In this document: one piece after another, positions 1 through 6,145 of the stretch
Layout: each line of letters starts with the position of its first letter
How positions within the stretch are numbered: position 1 is the first letter of the stretch
NCBI GenBank assembly: GCA_016215325.1
Contig: JACRJV010000006.1
Span: 1 to 41,247, forward strand
Direction: 5' to 3'
DNA: 41,247 nt
Source of the DNA: Candidatus Uhrbacteria bacterium
GTDB lineage: Bacteria; Patescibacteriota; Patescibacteriia; JACRJV01
Notes under the pieces: model-generated
Told to the model about the DNA's origin: nothing
The model's database searches: none
The model's input: only the letters and a program-made list of their open reading frames with translations
Translations under genes and position numbers: made by a program

Positions 1-92
1 ACTTCACTGTGATTGAACTAGTCGTTGTACTAGCAGAGGCAGGGGCCGCTAAGGGGTATATTAGCGAAAACGGCTAGCTTGTACAGGCCTCC

Positions 93-326
93 GCGGGCGA
101 CCCGACTTCGTCGGGAGATTTGATTGAAAATAGGTTCGAGCGGAGTCGTAAAGATGCTGATGAAAAAACTCTTCACCCTTGCGGTGAAGAGTTTTTTCAT
201 TTTGACGAGGGAGTCGGACGGGCAGGAACGATCCCGCCTTTCGCGAAAGGCGGGAGAGAGTCGGCGAAGATGCCAGTGGCATGTTCGCCGCTGCCCAGGG
301 CAAGGAGGTCCGACGGACATCGGACC
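93..326. repeat. cluster of extragenic palindromes
   Basis: This gene-free DNA is packed with short perfect inverted repeats: a 15-base hairpin at 101-115, a 22-base perfect palindrome at 233-254 (CCCGCC arms), a compound hairpin at 262-290 (CGGCGAA/TTCGCCG outside, ATGCCA/TGGCAT inside) and a hairpin at 307-326 (GGTCCGA/TCGGACC). GTCGGAC at 213-219 is complementary to GTCCGAC at 308-314, so the block could fold as one structure. Open frames here in several phases have no protein character. It resembles REP/MITE-like intergenic sequence; no family is assigned. Bases 1-92 show nothing I can support as a gene. Confidence 0.5.
161..199. terminator. bidirectional hairpin terminator
   Basis: A 17-base perfect stem (161-177 with 183-199, core CTCTTCACC/GGTGAAGAG) has A6 on its left flank and T6 on its right, so it can terminate transcription from either side. 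The gene it serves probably lies left of the window. Confidence 0.75.
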
Positions 327-351
327 GACGCGGAACTCCCCCTACCCGCTC

Positions 352-381
352 CAAAAAACTCCAAGTAATCCTTGGTGTTTT
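352..381. terminator. hairpin terminator with A/T-tract flanks
   Basis: Inverted repeat AAAAAAC.CCAAG / CCTTGG.GTTTTTT around a TAAT loop, with one mismatch. It is followed by a second short dyad (GATACC/GGTATC, about 384-407). It separates the palindrome-rich leader from the NYN gene promoter. Confidence 0.6.
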
Positions 382-429
382 TTGATACCAGCCTAAGGAC
401 GGTATCAGCTCTGTTGATAAGTGGAGTGG

Positions 430-458
430 TTTACATTTTCTCCGAACTATGCTATTCT
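430..458 (+). promoter_or_regulatory. probable sigma70-type promoter of the NYN gene
   Basis: TTTACA at 430-435, 17-bp spacer, TATTCT at 453-458 (with an alternative TATAAA overlapping at 458-463). It lies 67 bp upstream of the NYN start codon. The -10 overlaps the left arm of the inverted repeat at 457-513. Confidence 0.5.
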
Positions 459-513
459 ATAAATACAAACGCCCCATCTGGCCGCAAGGCTCGCTGGGGT
501 TCTGTATTTATAG
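457..513. repeat. 11-bp inverted repeat between promoter and NYN start
   Basis: CTATAAATACA at 457-467 is perfectly complementary to TGTATTTATAG at 503-513, with nested CCCC/GGGG arms (472-475 and 496-499) closing the loop further. The right arm ends 11 bases before the ATG at 525. It could be a cis element covering the ribosome-binding region, or a small mobile palindrome. Confidence 0.55.
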
Positions 514-524
514 CCTGGCAACTT

Positions 525-1114
525 ATGCGCACCGTATTATACGTCGACGGAAATAATTTCCTAGGGAAATTGAGAGATGTGTTTAAAGAAGAACGCGCCC
601 AAGAACCTCTGTGGGATCAATATGACTTTGAATCCCTGTTTAAGCAGATCCTGAGCAACTTGAACACTGAAGAAAAACGAATCTATTTTGCGCGCCTGAA
701 AGAGCATCCAGAAACGAGAGAGAAATAAAAATACTGATTGAAGAACGGAGGCGACTGAAAACTCGCTTCGAACAAGCTGGTTTTACGGTTGTGCTCTCCG
801 GCACCGTGAGAGGGCATTACACACACGATAAGGATGGAAGAAATGTTTTGGTATTTAAAGAAAAAGGAGTGGATGTGGGCCTAGCTGTAGATATGGTATC
901 CGCAGCATGTAATAAAAATCTAAAGACAGCAATCATGGCCAGTTCTGATTCTGATCTTCAACCGGCGATACGCGAATTAAACAAGAGAGGCGTTGAATGT
1001 ATTTACCTCGGATTTGAACTACAACCTAACAAAGGTCTGACCTACACCACAAAAAGAACAATCCTCATACGGAACTCAGAGGTTCTACAATTCGCACAAC
1101 AACGATTAGTGTAG
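525..1114 (+). pseudogene. NYN-domain (LabA-like) protein, frameshifted
   Basis: The first part starts at ATG 525 (MRTVLYVDGNN...) and runs in frame to TAA 726-728. The rest continues in the -1 frame, open from upstream of 716 to TAG 1114. Joined near 716-725 it reads as one protein of about 195 aa. Features of the NYN/PIN-like RNase fold: an N-terminal YVDGNNF strand with the first acidic residue, a central GVDVGLAVDM segment, and a SSDSDLQPAIREL motif with the later acidic residues, as in LabA/YqgF-type NYN proteins. Such domains are predicted RNA nucleases. The break falls in an A-rich run, so a one-base indel by sequencing error, true decay or recoding all remain possible. A start at 372 in the same frame would add 51 non-conserved residues and overlap the promoter. 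Confidence 0.75.
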
Positions 1115-1181
1115 CTGATAAGGACAAGCATCCCGCACTTGCTGGCCCACAATTTTACGGGTTAGAACTTTTTTGAAAAGG

Positions 1182-1226
1182 AAAAACCCTCGGTGACTCG
1201 CGCGTGCATTGCCGCGAGGCCGAGGG
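1182..1226 (-). terminator. terminator of the G+C-rich two-gene operon
   Basis: Read on the minus strand: CCCTCGG (1226-1220) ... CCGAGGG (1193-1187) with an inner CTCGCG/CGCGAG pairing, followed by TTTTT and further T-rich sequence down to about 1170. It lies 168 bases past the stop of the gene at 1394-2497. Nothing else is seen in 1115-1393. Confidence 0.8.
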
Positions 1227-1393
1227 CTGTGGGGGGTGCGTTCGCCCCGTACGATAAGTTCCCTACTCACTCACGAAGGCGCAAGTCGAGCTGCCACTCA
1301 TTGCAGTGATACAGATGTCCTTGTGAAGAATCTCGATCGGAATCCATGTTCTGCTCATGTGAGCACTTCCTTAGTAATGTCTGGCCAGCTCGG

Positions 1394-2497
1394 CTACTCG
1401 TACTCGTCCTTCGTGTCCAAGTAGAAGGCAAAGTCGAGGCGGATAGCCTGCTTGAGGGCACGAGCCTTCTCGCGCAGTGCGTCCGCCTGCTCGATCTCAC
1501 CGACGTACTCAGCCAAGGCCGAGGCGATACCATAGTTTTTAGTTCCCTCTGCCTCCGCGACAGCGACGCGAGCCAGGCACTGGAGGGCTTCTTCTGCTTT
1601 CTCATCTTCGTCCTTGTTGCTGTCACCGCGGTACTCCGACCAGATGTCGAAGTTGCGGCCGAAGCGTCGCATCATGTAGGCGGCCGTTCCGACCCAGCCC
1701 TTGGCCAGGCAAGTCACAAAGTATGACTCGATGGTTTCAACCAGCTCCAGTTCCTTCCACGTCTCGTGGCTTGCCTGTCCGAACAGGAATCCCAGGATTT
1801 CGTCCATGTACCAGGCGCTGGCAAAGCCAGGCATGCGGTTCCCGAAACGGTTCTTGTTGCGGCGGCCGTGCACCAGGATGTTCTCGAAGTTCTTCTTCAG
1901 CATCATCATAGCGATGGTCGGAAACTCGAGTGGCTGACCCTGGAGCACGAGACCCTTCCAGTACTCTACGATGCAGATGTTGAGGAAGTTGTTCTTGATC
2001 CGAAACTCCAGCATCTTCTTCCAGCTCTCCTGGATCGCTTCAACGGTGCAGCCCGCCTCGAGCAGGTAGTTGATGACATCTTGGAGGGTGGAACTCTCCT
2101 TGGGCTCAGGCAGGATGGCGTTGATGAGGCTGTACAGGCGCTTGGCGTTGCCGCCCAAGTAGATGATGGCCGCATGCAGCATGCGTTTGAGCAGTTCCGT
2201 ATCTTCCGGCAGGTGCGTGCGCACCGCCATCAGGCCAGCATCCCACATGTCGCCGTAGCAGAACTGATGCACATCCGGGGCTGCCCAGTCACTGAGCATG
2301 CTCTCAGCCACTCGTCGCACCAGCTCCTTGCAGGCCTCTTCGTTGAGTTGCAGCCTTTGGCATTCCTCCTCGAGCGAGACGTCGACCGTCTTGTTTCCAC
2401 CGACGAAGTGGCGAATGTGCAGCCCCTCCGGCTTTCGCGAACTGCACATGAATACTACGTTCTTGACTCCCACGGGGTAGAGTGTGTTGAGGTCCAT
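1394..2497 (-). CDS. hypothetical protein, G+C-rich, probably acquired
   Basis: A 367-aa protein that I do not recognise. It is mostly helical in appearance, rich in Leu, Glu and Ala, with no signal peptide, membrane segment or obvious catalytic motif. The charged C-terminus ends in DTKDEYE. I chose ATG 2497 because GAGGAGG lies about 10 bases upstream. The frame is open back to an ATG at 2635 (413 aa), but that start has no Shine-Dalgarno. Instead an AAGGAGG lies just downstream of it at about 2621-2627, with no good start codon after it. Codon third positions are much richer in G and C than in neighbouring genes. It follows the gene at 2641-2994 and is bounded by that operon's promoter and a strong terminator. 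A long open frame on the opposite strand (1766-2632) is a shadow. Confidence 0.7.
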   Translation of the reverse strand: MDLNTLYPVGVKNVVFMCSSRKPEGLHIRHFVGGNKTVDVSLEEECQRLQLNEEACKELVRRVAESMLSDWAAPDVHQFCYGDMWDAGLMAVRTHLPEDTELLKRMLHAAIIYLGGNAKRLYSLINAILPEPKESSTLQDVINYLLEAGCTVEAIQESWKKMLEFRIKNNFLNICIVEYWKGLVLQGQPLEFPTIAMMMLKKNFENILVHGRRNKNRFGNRMPGFASAWYMDEILGFLFGQASHETWKELELVETIESYFVTCLAKGWVGTAAYMMRRFGRNFDIWSEYRGDSNKDEDEKAEEALQCLARVAVAEAEGTKNYGIASALAEYVGEIEQADALREKARALKQAIRLDFAFYLDTKDEYE

Positions 2498-2640
2498 AGG
2501 ACCCGTTCCTCCTCGAGCTTTCTGAGTCGCGAACGTCTGGAAGGCGTTCACGTTGTACCTATAACCGTGTTGACAGCGCTTGCCGATGACATCGGGAAAT
2601 CCTTTTTTGCCGATAGAGAGCCTCCTTGTTAGCATTTATC

Positions 2641-2994
2641 TTACTCGCGGTGGCGCAAGACGAGCGGATGTCCATAATAGCAGTCGGCCGTTTCGAAGTC
2701 GTCTACCTGCTCCCACTGGCATTTTCGGTAGACGAACATGGCGATGACGAATTCGTTGAACTTGCTGCGAAAATTAGTGACAATGCAATATGGACGCAAT
2801 TCGCTCGGAAGATCTTGTGTATGGTCTGTGATCAGATGCACGATCTCCTCGCTATTTACAACTCGTCCATTGTTCATGCGACTGATCAATTCGCGGGCAT
2901 CAACCCACAGATCGCCGATACGCCGTTCTAGTATGCCAACAGCTTCGAACTTGCGACCCGCCAGCTCGAATTGAATGCAGATCTCACAGTGCAT
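2641..2994 (-). CDS. hypothetical protein, first gene of G+C-rich operon
   Basis: A 117-aa protein without a family I recognise. It starts MHCEICIQFELAG, with two Cys residues close together, and ends in a basic HPLVLRHRE. There is no signal peptide or membrane segment. The start at ATG 2994 is secure: it is preceded by AAGGAGGTGATC, a full-length complement of the 16S rRNA 3' end, at 7-base spacing. Most other genes here have weak or no Shine-Dalgarno, so this one is built for strong initiation. It is transcribed divergently from the TrmB-like regulator at 3221, and a GTTGTAA half-site upstream suggests shared control. The next gene begins 143 bases past its stop. Confidence 0.75.
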   Translation of the reverse strand: MHCEICIQFELAGRKFEAVGILERRIGDLWVDARELISRMNNGRVVNSEEIVHLITDHTQDLPSELRPYCIVTNFRSKFNEFVIAMFVYRKCQWEQVDDFETADCYYGHPLVLRHRE

Positions 2995-3039
2995 GAGATC
3001 ACCTCCTTGTTAACGTGCATCCCATTCATCAAACCCCGA

Positions 3040-3068
3040 AGGATATCATGATTATTTTTACACGTCAA
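3040..3068 (-). promoter_or_regulatory. promoter of the G+C-rich operon
   Basis: On the minus strand: TTGACG (3068-3063), 17-bp spacer, TATCCT (3045-3040), 46 bases before the ATG at 2994. GTTGTAA (3078-3072), identical to a half-site of the TrmB-like operator at 3183-3201, lies immediately upstream of the -35. Confidence 0.55.
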
Positions 3069-3151
3069 TATTTACAACATGTTTTCTTTTTGTTTTTTGA
3101 TACAATCTTGATACTTCCAAATATTTACTTTATATACAGGCATTAAAATGC

Positions 3152-3181
3152 TTGACAATTTGTTTCTTTTTATGATATAAT
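3152..3181 (+). promoter_or_regulatory. promoter of the TrmB-like regulator
   Basis: Consensus TTGACA at 3152-3157, 18-bp spacer, consensus TATAAT at 3176-3181. The start site would fall near 3188, inside the palindromic operator, with a leader of about 33 bases. Confidence 0.8.
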
Positions 3182-3182
3182 G

Positions 3183-3201
3183 TTGTTGTAAGTTACAACA
3201 A
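3183..3201. promoter_or_regulatory. palindromic operator, probably for the adjacent TrmB-like protein
   Basis: A 19-base perfect palindrome (TTGTTGTAA-G-TTACAACAA) directly after the -10, covering the expected transcription start. A second TTACAAC lies at 3072-3078 beside the divergent promoter. The position indicates repression by blocking initiation. That the TrmB-like product binds it is inference. Confidence 0.65.
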
Positions 3202-3220
3202 TAAAATAAATCCATGTTCT

Positions 3221-3973
3221 ATGAATATGATCAAAACACTCGAAGGCATAGGGTTTCGAGAGGCTGAGGCGAAAATCTACATCTCTACTCTTGAGCTCGG
3301 CGCTGCCACCGCATCGAATATCGCTAAAAAGGCCCGTATTAAGAGGCCGAGCGCATATGTGCTGTTAGAAGCACTCATCAAAAAAGGCCATATCTCCACC
3401 TTTAAAAAAAGAGGGGTGACGTATTTCGGGGCACAAAACCCAAAACTGGTCATTGAATCCGCGTATGAGAAGGCGACAGAGGCGAAGTCTATTCTGCAGG
3501 ATTTGATGGCATTAGCCCCATCAGAGTTGAAGACAAGGCCGCGAGTGCAGTACTTTGAAGGCCACGATGGTCTTGTGGCTATTATGGAAGATACGTTGCA
3601 GGTGCCGAATAAGAAGATTTACGCCTATGCCGATGTCGAACTGGGGTGGAAAACGCTGGAAGACTATTATCCGACGTACATCAAGAAAAAGAATGAGCGG
3701 AAGATCGCTCCCCATGTCATCCTAGTGGATAATCCAATGGGGCGGCGTTTTAAAGAAAAGAGCCAGGAAGAACAGCGCTCTGTCCGGCTGGTGCCAAAAG
3801 AAAAATTTCCCATGAGCAATGAGATTAACATTTATGATGACAAGGTGTTTATTATTTCGCACAAAGACATGACCGGCGTGATTATCCAAAGTGAAGAAAT
3901 CGCCAATACGCAACGATCGATTTTCAAACTGGCATGGGAGGCCGCAGAAAAGTATGATTCCGCGTGTGTTTAA
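3221..3973 (+). CDS. TrmB-family transcriptional regulator
   Basis: A 250-aa protein. The N-terminal 70 residues form a winged helix typical of TrmB proteins (GFREAEAKIYISTLELG, then an HTH ending in YVLLEALIKKG). A helical linker (about 80-110) follows, then a C-terminal effector-type domain (PRVQYFEGHDGL..., about 112-245). TrmB proteins are best known as archaeal sugar-responsive repressors and are common in CPR genomes with unknown ligands. ATG 3221 fits the promoter and leader, and an in-frame ATG at 3227 is an alternative. The self-overlapping palindrome at the promoter suggests autoregulation and control of the divergent 2994-1394 operon. It is a more distant relative of the regulators at 13873 and 18893, lacking their GAKGGWFD motif. 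Confidence 0.85.
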   Translation: MNMIKTLEGIGFREAEAKIYISTLELGAATASNIAKKARIKRPSAYVLLEALIKKGHISTFKKRGVTYFGAQNPKLVIESAYEKATEAKSILQDLMALAPSELKTRPRVQYFEGHDGLVAIMEDTLQVPNKKIYAYADVELGWKTLEDYYPTYIKKKNERKIAPHVILVDNPMGRRFKEKSQEEQRSVRLVPKEKFPMSNEINIYDDKVFIISHKDMTGVIIQSEEIANTQRSIFKLAWEAAEKYDSACV

Positions 3974-4047
3974 ACAAAAATCCCTGCGGAGACTCATAAC
4001 GTTTTTCTTGCACTAATCCAAAAGGTTCTAGCGACGTATACTACGCG

Positions 4048-4082
4048 CTCCAAGAAACCCCAGCATTAAGTTGGAGTTTTTT
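4048..4082 (+). terminator. terminator after the TrmB-like gene
   Basis: CTCCAA (4048-4053) pairs with TTGGAG (4071-4076), followed directly by T6. The stem is short and the loop wide, so strength is uncertain. Confidence 0.5.
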
Positions 4083-4099
4083 GGTACACCGTGAATCTA

Positions 4100-4128
4100 T
4101 TGACTCACTAATGGACAAGTCTTAAAGT
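4100..4128 (+). promoter_or_regulatory. possible promoter of the CNNM/CBS gene
   Basis: TTGACT at 4100-4105, 17-bp spacer, TAAAGT at 4123-4128. It implies a leader of about 120 bases before ATG 4254; the rest of 3974-4253 shows nothing else. Confidence 0.4.
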
Positions 4129-4253
4129 GTCTGTAGCAGCGTGCCGATAGTATGAAAATATCTCGGGGATAAATCGATCGCTCTGATGGGTTTTGGTCGC
4201 ATCGCTCTATAGTAAAGTAGAAAAATATTTAAATGAAATGAAAAGTAAAAACT

Positions 4254-5306
4254 ATGTCGAACGTCTTTCTTGAAATCATTTTAATCATTGTTCTTATTAT
4301 CTTGAATGGGTGTTTTTCTTTATCAGAGATTGCCCTGTTAAGTGTTAAAAAAAGTCGGCTCAAATACCTTTCTCAACAAGGAGATAAAAGAGCACAGAAT
4401 GCTCTATTATTAACCCGTAAATCCCCCGAAATGCTTTCAACGATCCAGATTGGCATTACGGCGATTGGAATCTTCGCCGGCGCTTTTGGGGGGGCGACCA
4501 TAGCAGAATACATAGAAGGCTCATTGGTCCAATTTTCTTCTATTGCCGCGTATGGCGAGCCGATCAGTGTTGTGCTCGTTGTTATTGTTATCACGTATGT
4601 ATCTGTCATTATCGGGGAGCTTGTGCCCAAACAACTGGCTTTATCAAATCCGGAAGCGTTATCATTGAAAGTTGCGGGCTTCATCAAAACAATCATGAAC
4701 ATGGCAGCTCCTTTAGTGAAATTGCTTAGCGCTTCGAGCGCTCTATTACTGACGTTGCTTCGCGTCAAACCCGCCTCCGAACAGATTGTCACCGAAGAAG
4801 AAATCAAGCTTTTAATCGCCGAAGGTACAGAAAACGGCGTTTTTGAACGAGCGGAGCAAAAAATGGTGGAACGTATTTTTTATTTGGGAAATAGGCCAAT
4901 CAAAGATTTTATGACACCCCGCCAGGAAGTCGTTTGGCTCGATATCAACGATCCGATCGCGGTTATCAGGAAAAAAATAGCTGGCAGTGATCGATCTGTT
5001 TTCCCAGTTTCCAATGGCAACATTAATAACAACATCGGCGCTATTGAAATCAAGGATGTTCTCACGCATGTATTTGATCGCGGACTTGAACACATAGAAC
5101 TACGGTCGCTAGTACAGCCTGTCTTGCGCATTGAGTCTGATGTCCCGTCTCTTGTGGCCATTGAGCGACTGAAAAGATCCTCGATTAGCATCGTGCTGAT
5201 AACCGAAAAAATCACAAATAAAATTGTTGGTATCGTCAGCTTTCACGACATCCTTGAGGCCATTGTAGGGGAATTTTACAATGAATTATACCATGACCGT
5301 GGTTAA
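4254..5306 (+). CDS. CNNM/CBS-domain membrane protein (HlyC/CorC-like), short form
   Basis: A 350-aa integral membrane protein. A DUF21/CNNM transmembrane domain fills residues 1-185: a first helix FLEIILIIVLIILNG, the family motif around SEIALLSVKKSRLKYL, and helices near 65-85, 100-125 and 145-170 with IIGELVPKQLAL. An acidic linker (VTEEEIKLLIAEGTENGVFE) leads into paired CBS domains (about 195-345; DFMTPRQEVVWLD is the CBS entry). Full-length HlyC/CorC proteins run to about 430 aa with a C-terminal CorC_HlyC domain, which is absent here. Short forms like this are known. CNNM proteins are linked to Mg2+ or other cation transport, with CBS domains sensing nucleotides. The last 26 bases overlap the next gene, indicating translational coupling. 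Confidence 0.85.
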   Translation: MSNVFLEIILIIVLIILNGCFSLSEIALLSVKKSRLKYLSQQGDKRAQNALLLTRKSPEMLSTIQIGITAIGIFAGAFGGATIAEYIEGSLVQFSSIAAYGEPISVVLVVIVITYVSVIIGELVPKQLALSNPEALSLKVAGFIKTIMNMAAPLVKLLSASSALLLTLLRVKPASEQIVTEEEIKLLIAEGTENGVFERAEQKMVERIFYLGNRPIKDFMTPRQEVVWLDINDPIAVIRKKIAGSDRSVFPVSNGNINNNIGAIEIKDVLTHVFDRGLEHIELRSLVQPVLRIESDVPSLVAIERLKRSSISIVLITEKITNKIVGIVSFHDILEAIVGEFYNELYHDRG

Positions 5307-5694
5307 ACTCATGGACGCATCATTTGATGCTGTATCCATTCTGCCTATGCTATTTATCATTAAAGTATTCATTTCTGCTCTTATCATCGCCCTCGTTTCA
5401 GAACTGGGAAAACGGTTTAGCGCCGTTGCCGCTATTCTCGCCTCTCTTCCCCTTACGTCCATTCTTGCGATCCTCTGGCTCTATTATGATACAAAAAATG
5501 TTGAAACAATCCGCGCGCTCTCTCTCAATATCTTTTGGGCGGTACTCCCTTCGCTATTGTTTTTTATCGCACTCCCATCTTTTCTCAAGTGGGGCATGAA
5601 GTTTGAGTGGGCAATGTTTGGTGCTTCCATCGTGATGGTGCTTGGGTACACCGCTTATCTGTTTGTGTTAAAAAAATTCGGCATTGCGATATAA
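5281..5694 (+). CDS. DUF3147-like small inner-membrane protein
   Basis: A 137-aa hydrophobic protein with four predicted membrane helices (about 22-42, 45-68, 82-102, 109-130). The signature around KVFISALIIALVSELGKR and ILASLPLTSILAILWLYYDT matches the DUF3147 family, whose function is unknown. ATG 5281 lies inside the preceding gene, and in-frame ATGs at 5293, 5311 and 5347 are alternatives. It ends just before the trp promoter and is co-directional with the CNNM gene. Confidence 0.7.
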   Translation: MNYTMTVVKLMDASFDAVSILPMLFIIKVFISALIIALVSELGKRFSAVAAILASLPLTSILAILWLYYDTKNVETIRALSLNIFWAVLPSLLFFIALPSFLKWGMKFEWAMFGASIVMVLGYTAYLFVLKKFGIAI

Positions 5695-5708
5695 CAAGGA
5701 CCATGACC

Positions 5709-5750
5709 TTGACATCTTCGCGACAGTACAGTATTATACTAGTATACTAG
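5709..5750 (+). promoter_or_regulatory. trp promoter with TrpR-type operator
   Basis: TTGACA at 5709-5714, 17-bp spacer, TATTAT at 5732-5737. The 12-base perfect palindrome CTAGTATACTAG (5739-5750) lies right after the -10, over the expected start site. The E. coli trp operator core is CTAGTTAACTAG, so the CTAG-N4-CTAG arrangement is preserved. With TrpR encoded directly downstream, this should be an autoregulatory operator for the whole operon. The mRNA would begin near 5744, only about 12 bases before the trpR ATG. Confidence 0.85.
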
Positions 5751-5755
5751 AACAT

Positions 5756-6013
5756 ATGCACAACCCGCACATTACCGAATTGGTTGAGGCCATTGGCCGC
5801 CTCAAAAAGAACGATATTATACTCGCCTTCTTAAAAAATATTCTCACCCCGGCGGAGCTGGATGAAATCGCCACTCGGTTACAGATTTTTAAACTGCTCA
5901 AAAAAGGAGTTCCTCAGCGGGAAGTGGCCGAAAAACTCGGCGTGGGCATTGCCACCGTCAGCCGCGGGGCGCGGGAGTTAAAATATGGTGGACCAGGATT
6001 AAAAAATCTATGA
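5756..6013 (+). CDS. trpR: Trp repressor-family protein (TrpR/YerC-like)
   Basis: An 85-aa protein. It matches TrpR over most of its length: LTPAELDEIATRLQIF aligns with the repressor's dimer helices, and the helix-turn-helix REVAEKLGVGIATVSRG corresponds to E. coli RELKNELGAGIATITRG. TrpR binds L-tryptophan and then the operator. I chose ATG 5756 because an upstream in-frame ATG (5684) would put the promoter and operator inside the gene and overlap the previous gene. The gene lies upstream of the trp leader and attenuator, so it is transcribed even when the structural genes are attenuated. A TrpR/YerC protein of other specificity is possible, but the operator and neighbours argue for tryptophan. 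Confidence 0.88.
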   Translation: MHNPHITELVEAIGRLKKNDIILAFLKNILTPAELDEIATRLQIFKLLKKGVPQREVAEKLGVGIATVSRGARELKYGGPGLKNL

Positions 6014-6021
6014 AGCAATCG

Positions 6022-6075
6022 ATGAGTGCAATACAATGGTGGTGGACGATTTCTCAATCGCAACAGGGGTGTTGA
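6022..6075 (+). CDS. trpL: trp leader peptide with three tandem Trp codons
   Basis: A 17-codon ORF, MSAIQWWWTISQSQQGC, with TGG TGG TGG at 6037-6045 and stop TGA at 6073-6075. It begins 8 bases after trpR and lies upstream of a terminator hairpin before trpE. The right arm of a small stem (CGATT/AATCG, 6047-6060) follows the Trp codons. The design matches classical leader-peptide attenuation: a ribosome starved for Trp-tRNA stalls at 6037-6045 and leaves 6065-6071 free. The Shine-Dalgarno is weak (GAAG at 6012-6015). Confidence 0.88.
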   Translation: MSAIQWWWTISQSQQGC

Positions 6076-6125
6076 TGGGATGTACTCGCGTGATTGCTCC
6101 CACTCCTCGGTTGCCGAGGTTTTTT
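6065..6125 (+). promoter_or_regulatory. trp attenuator (antiterminator/terminator pair)
   Basis: The terminator is CCTCGG (6105-6110), loop TTG, CCGAGG (6114-6119), then T6 (6120-6125), lying before trpE. The antiterminator is AGGGGTG (6065-6071) paired with CACTCCT (6101-6107): seven pairs, one G-U. It overlaps the first three bases of the terminator stem, so the two are exclusive. The left antiterminator arm lies at the end of trpL, where a ribosome reaching the stop codon would cover it and allow termination. Confidence 0.85.
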
Positions 6126-6145
6126 GTTTGTCCTCTGCCGTACTT

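Noticed and set aside
1766-2632. Long plus-strand open frame opposite the G+C-rich gene
   Set aside because: A by-product of the G+C-rich codons on the other strand; no start signal and no protein-like pattern.
6026-6145. Upstream in-frame extension of TrpE
   Set aside because: It would run through the trp leader peptide and the attenuator in another phase.
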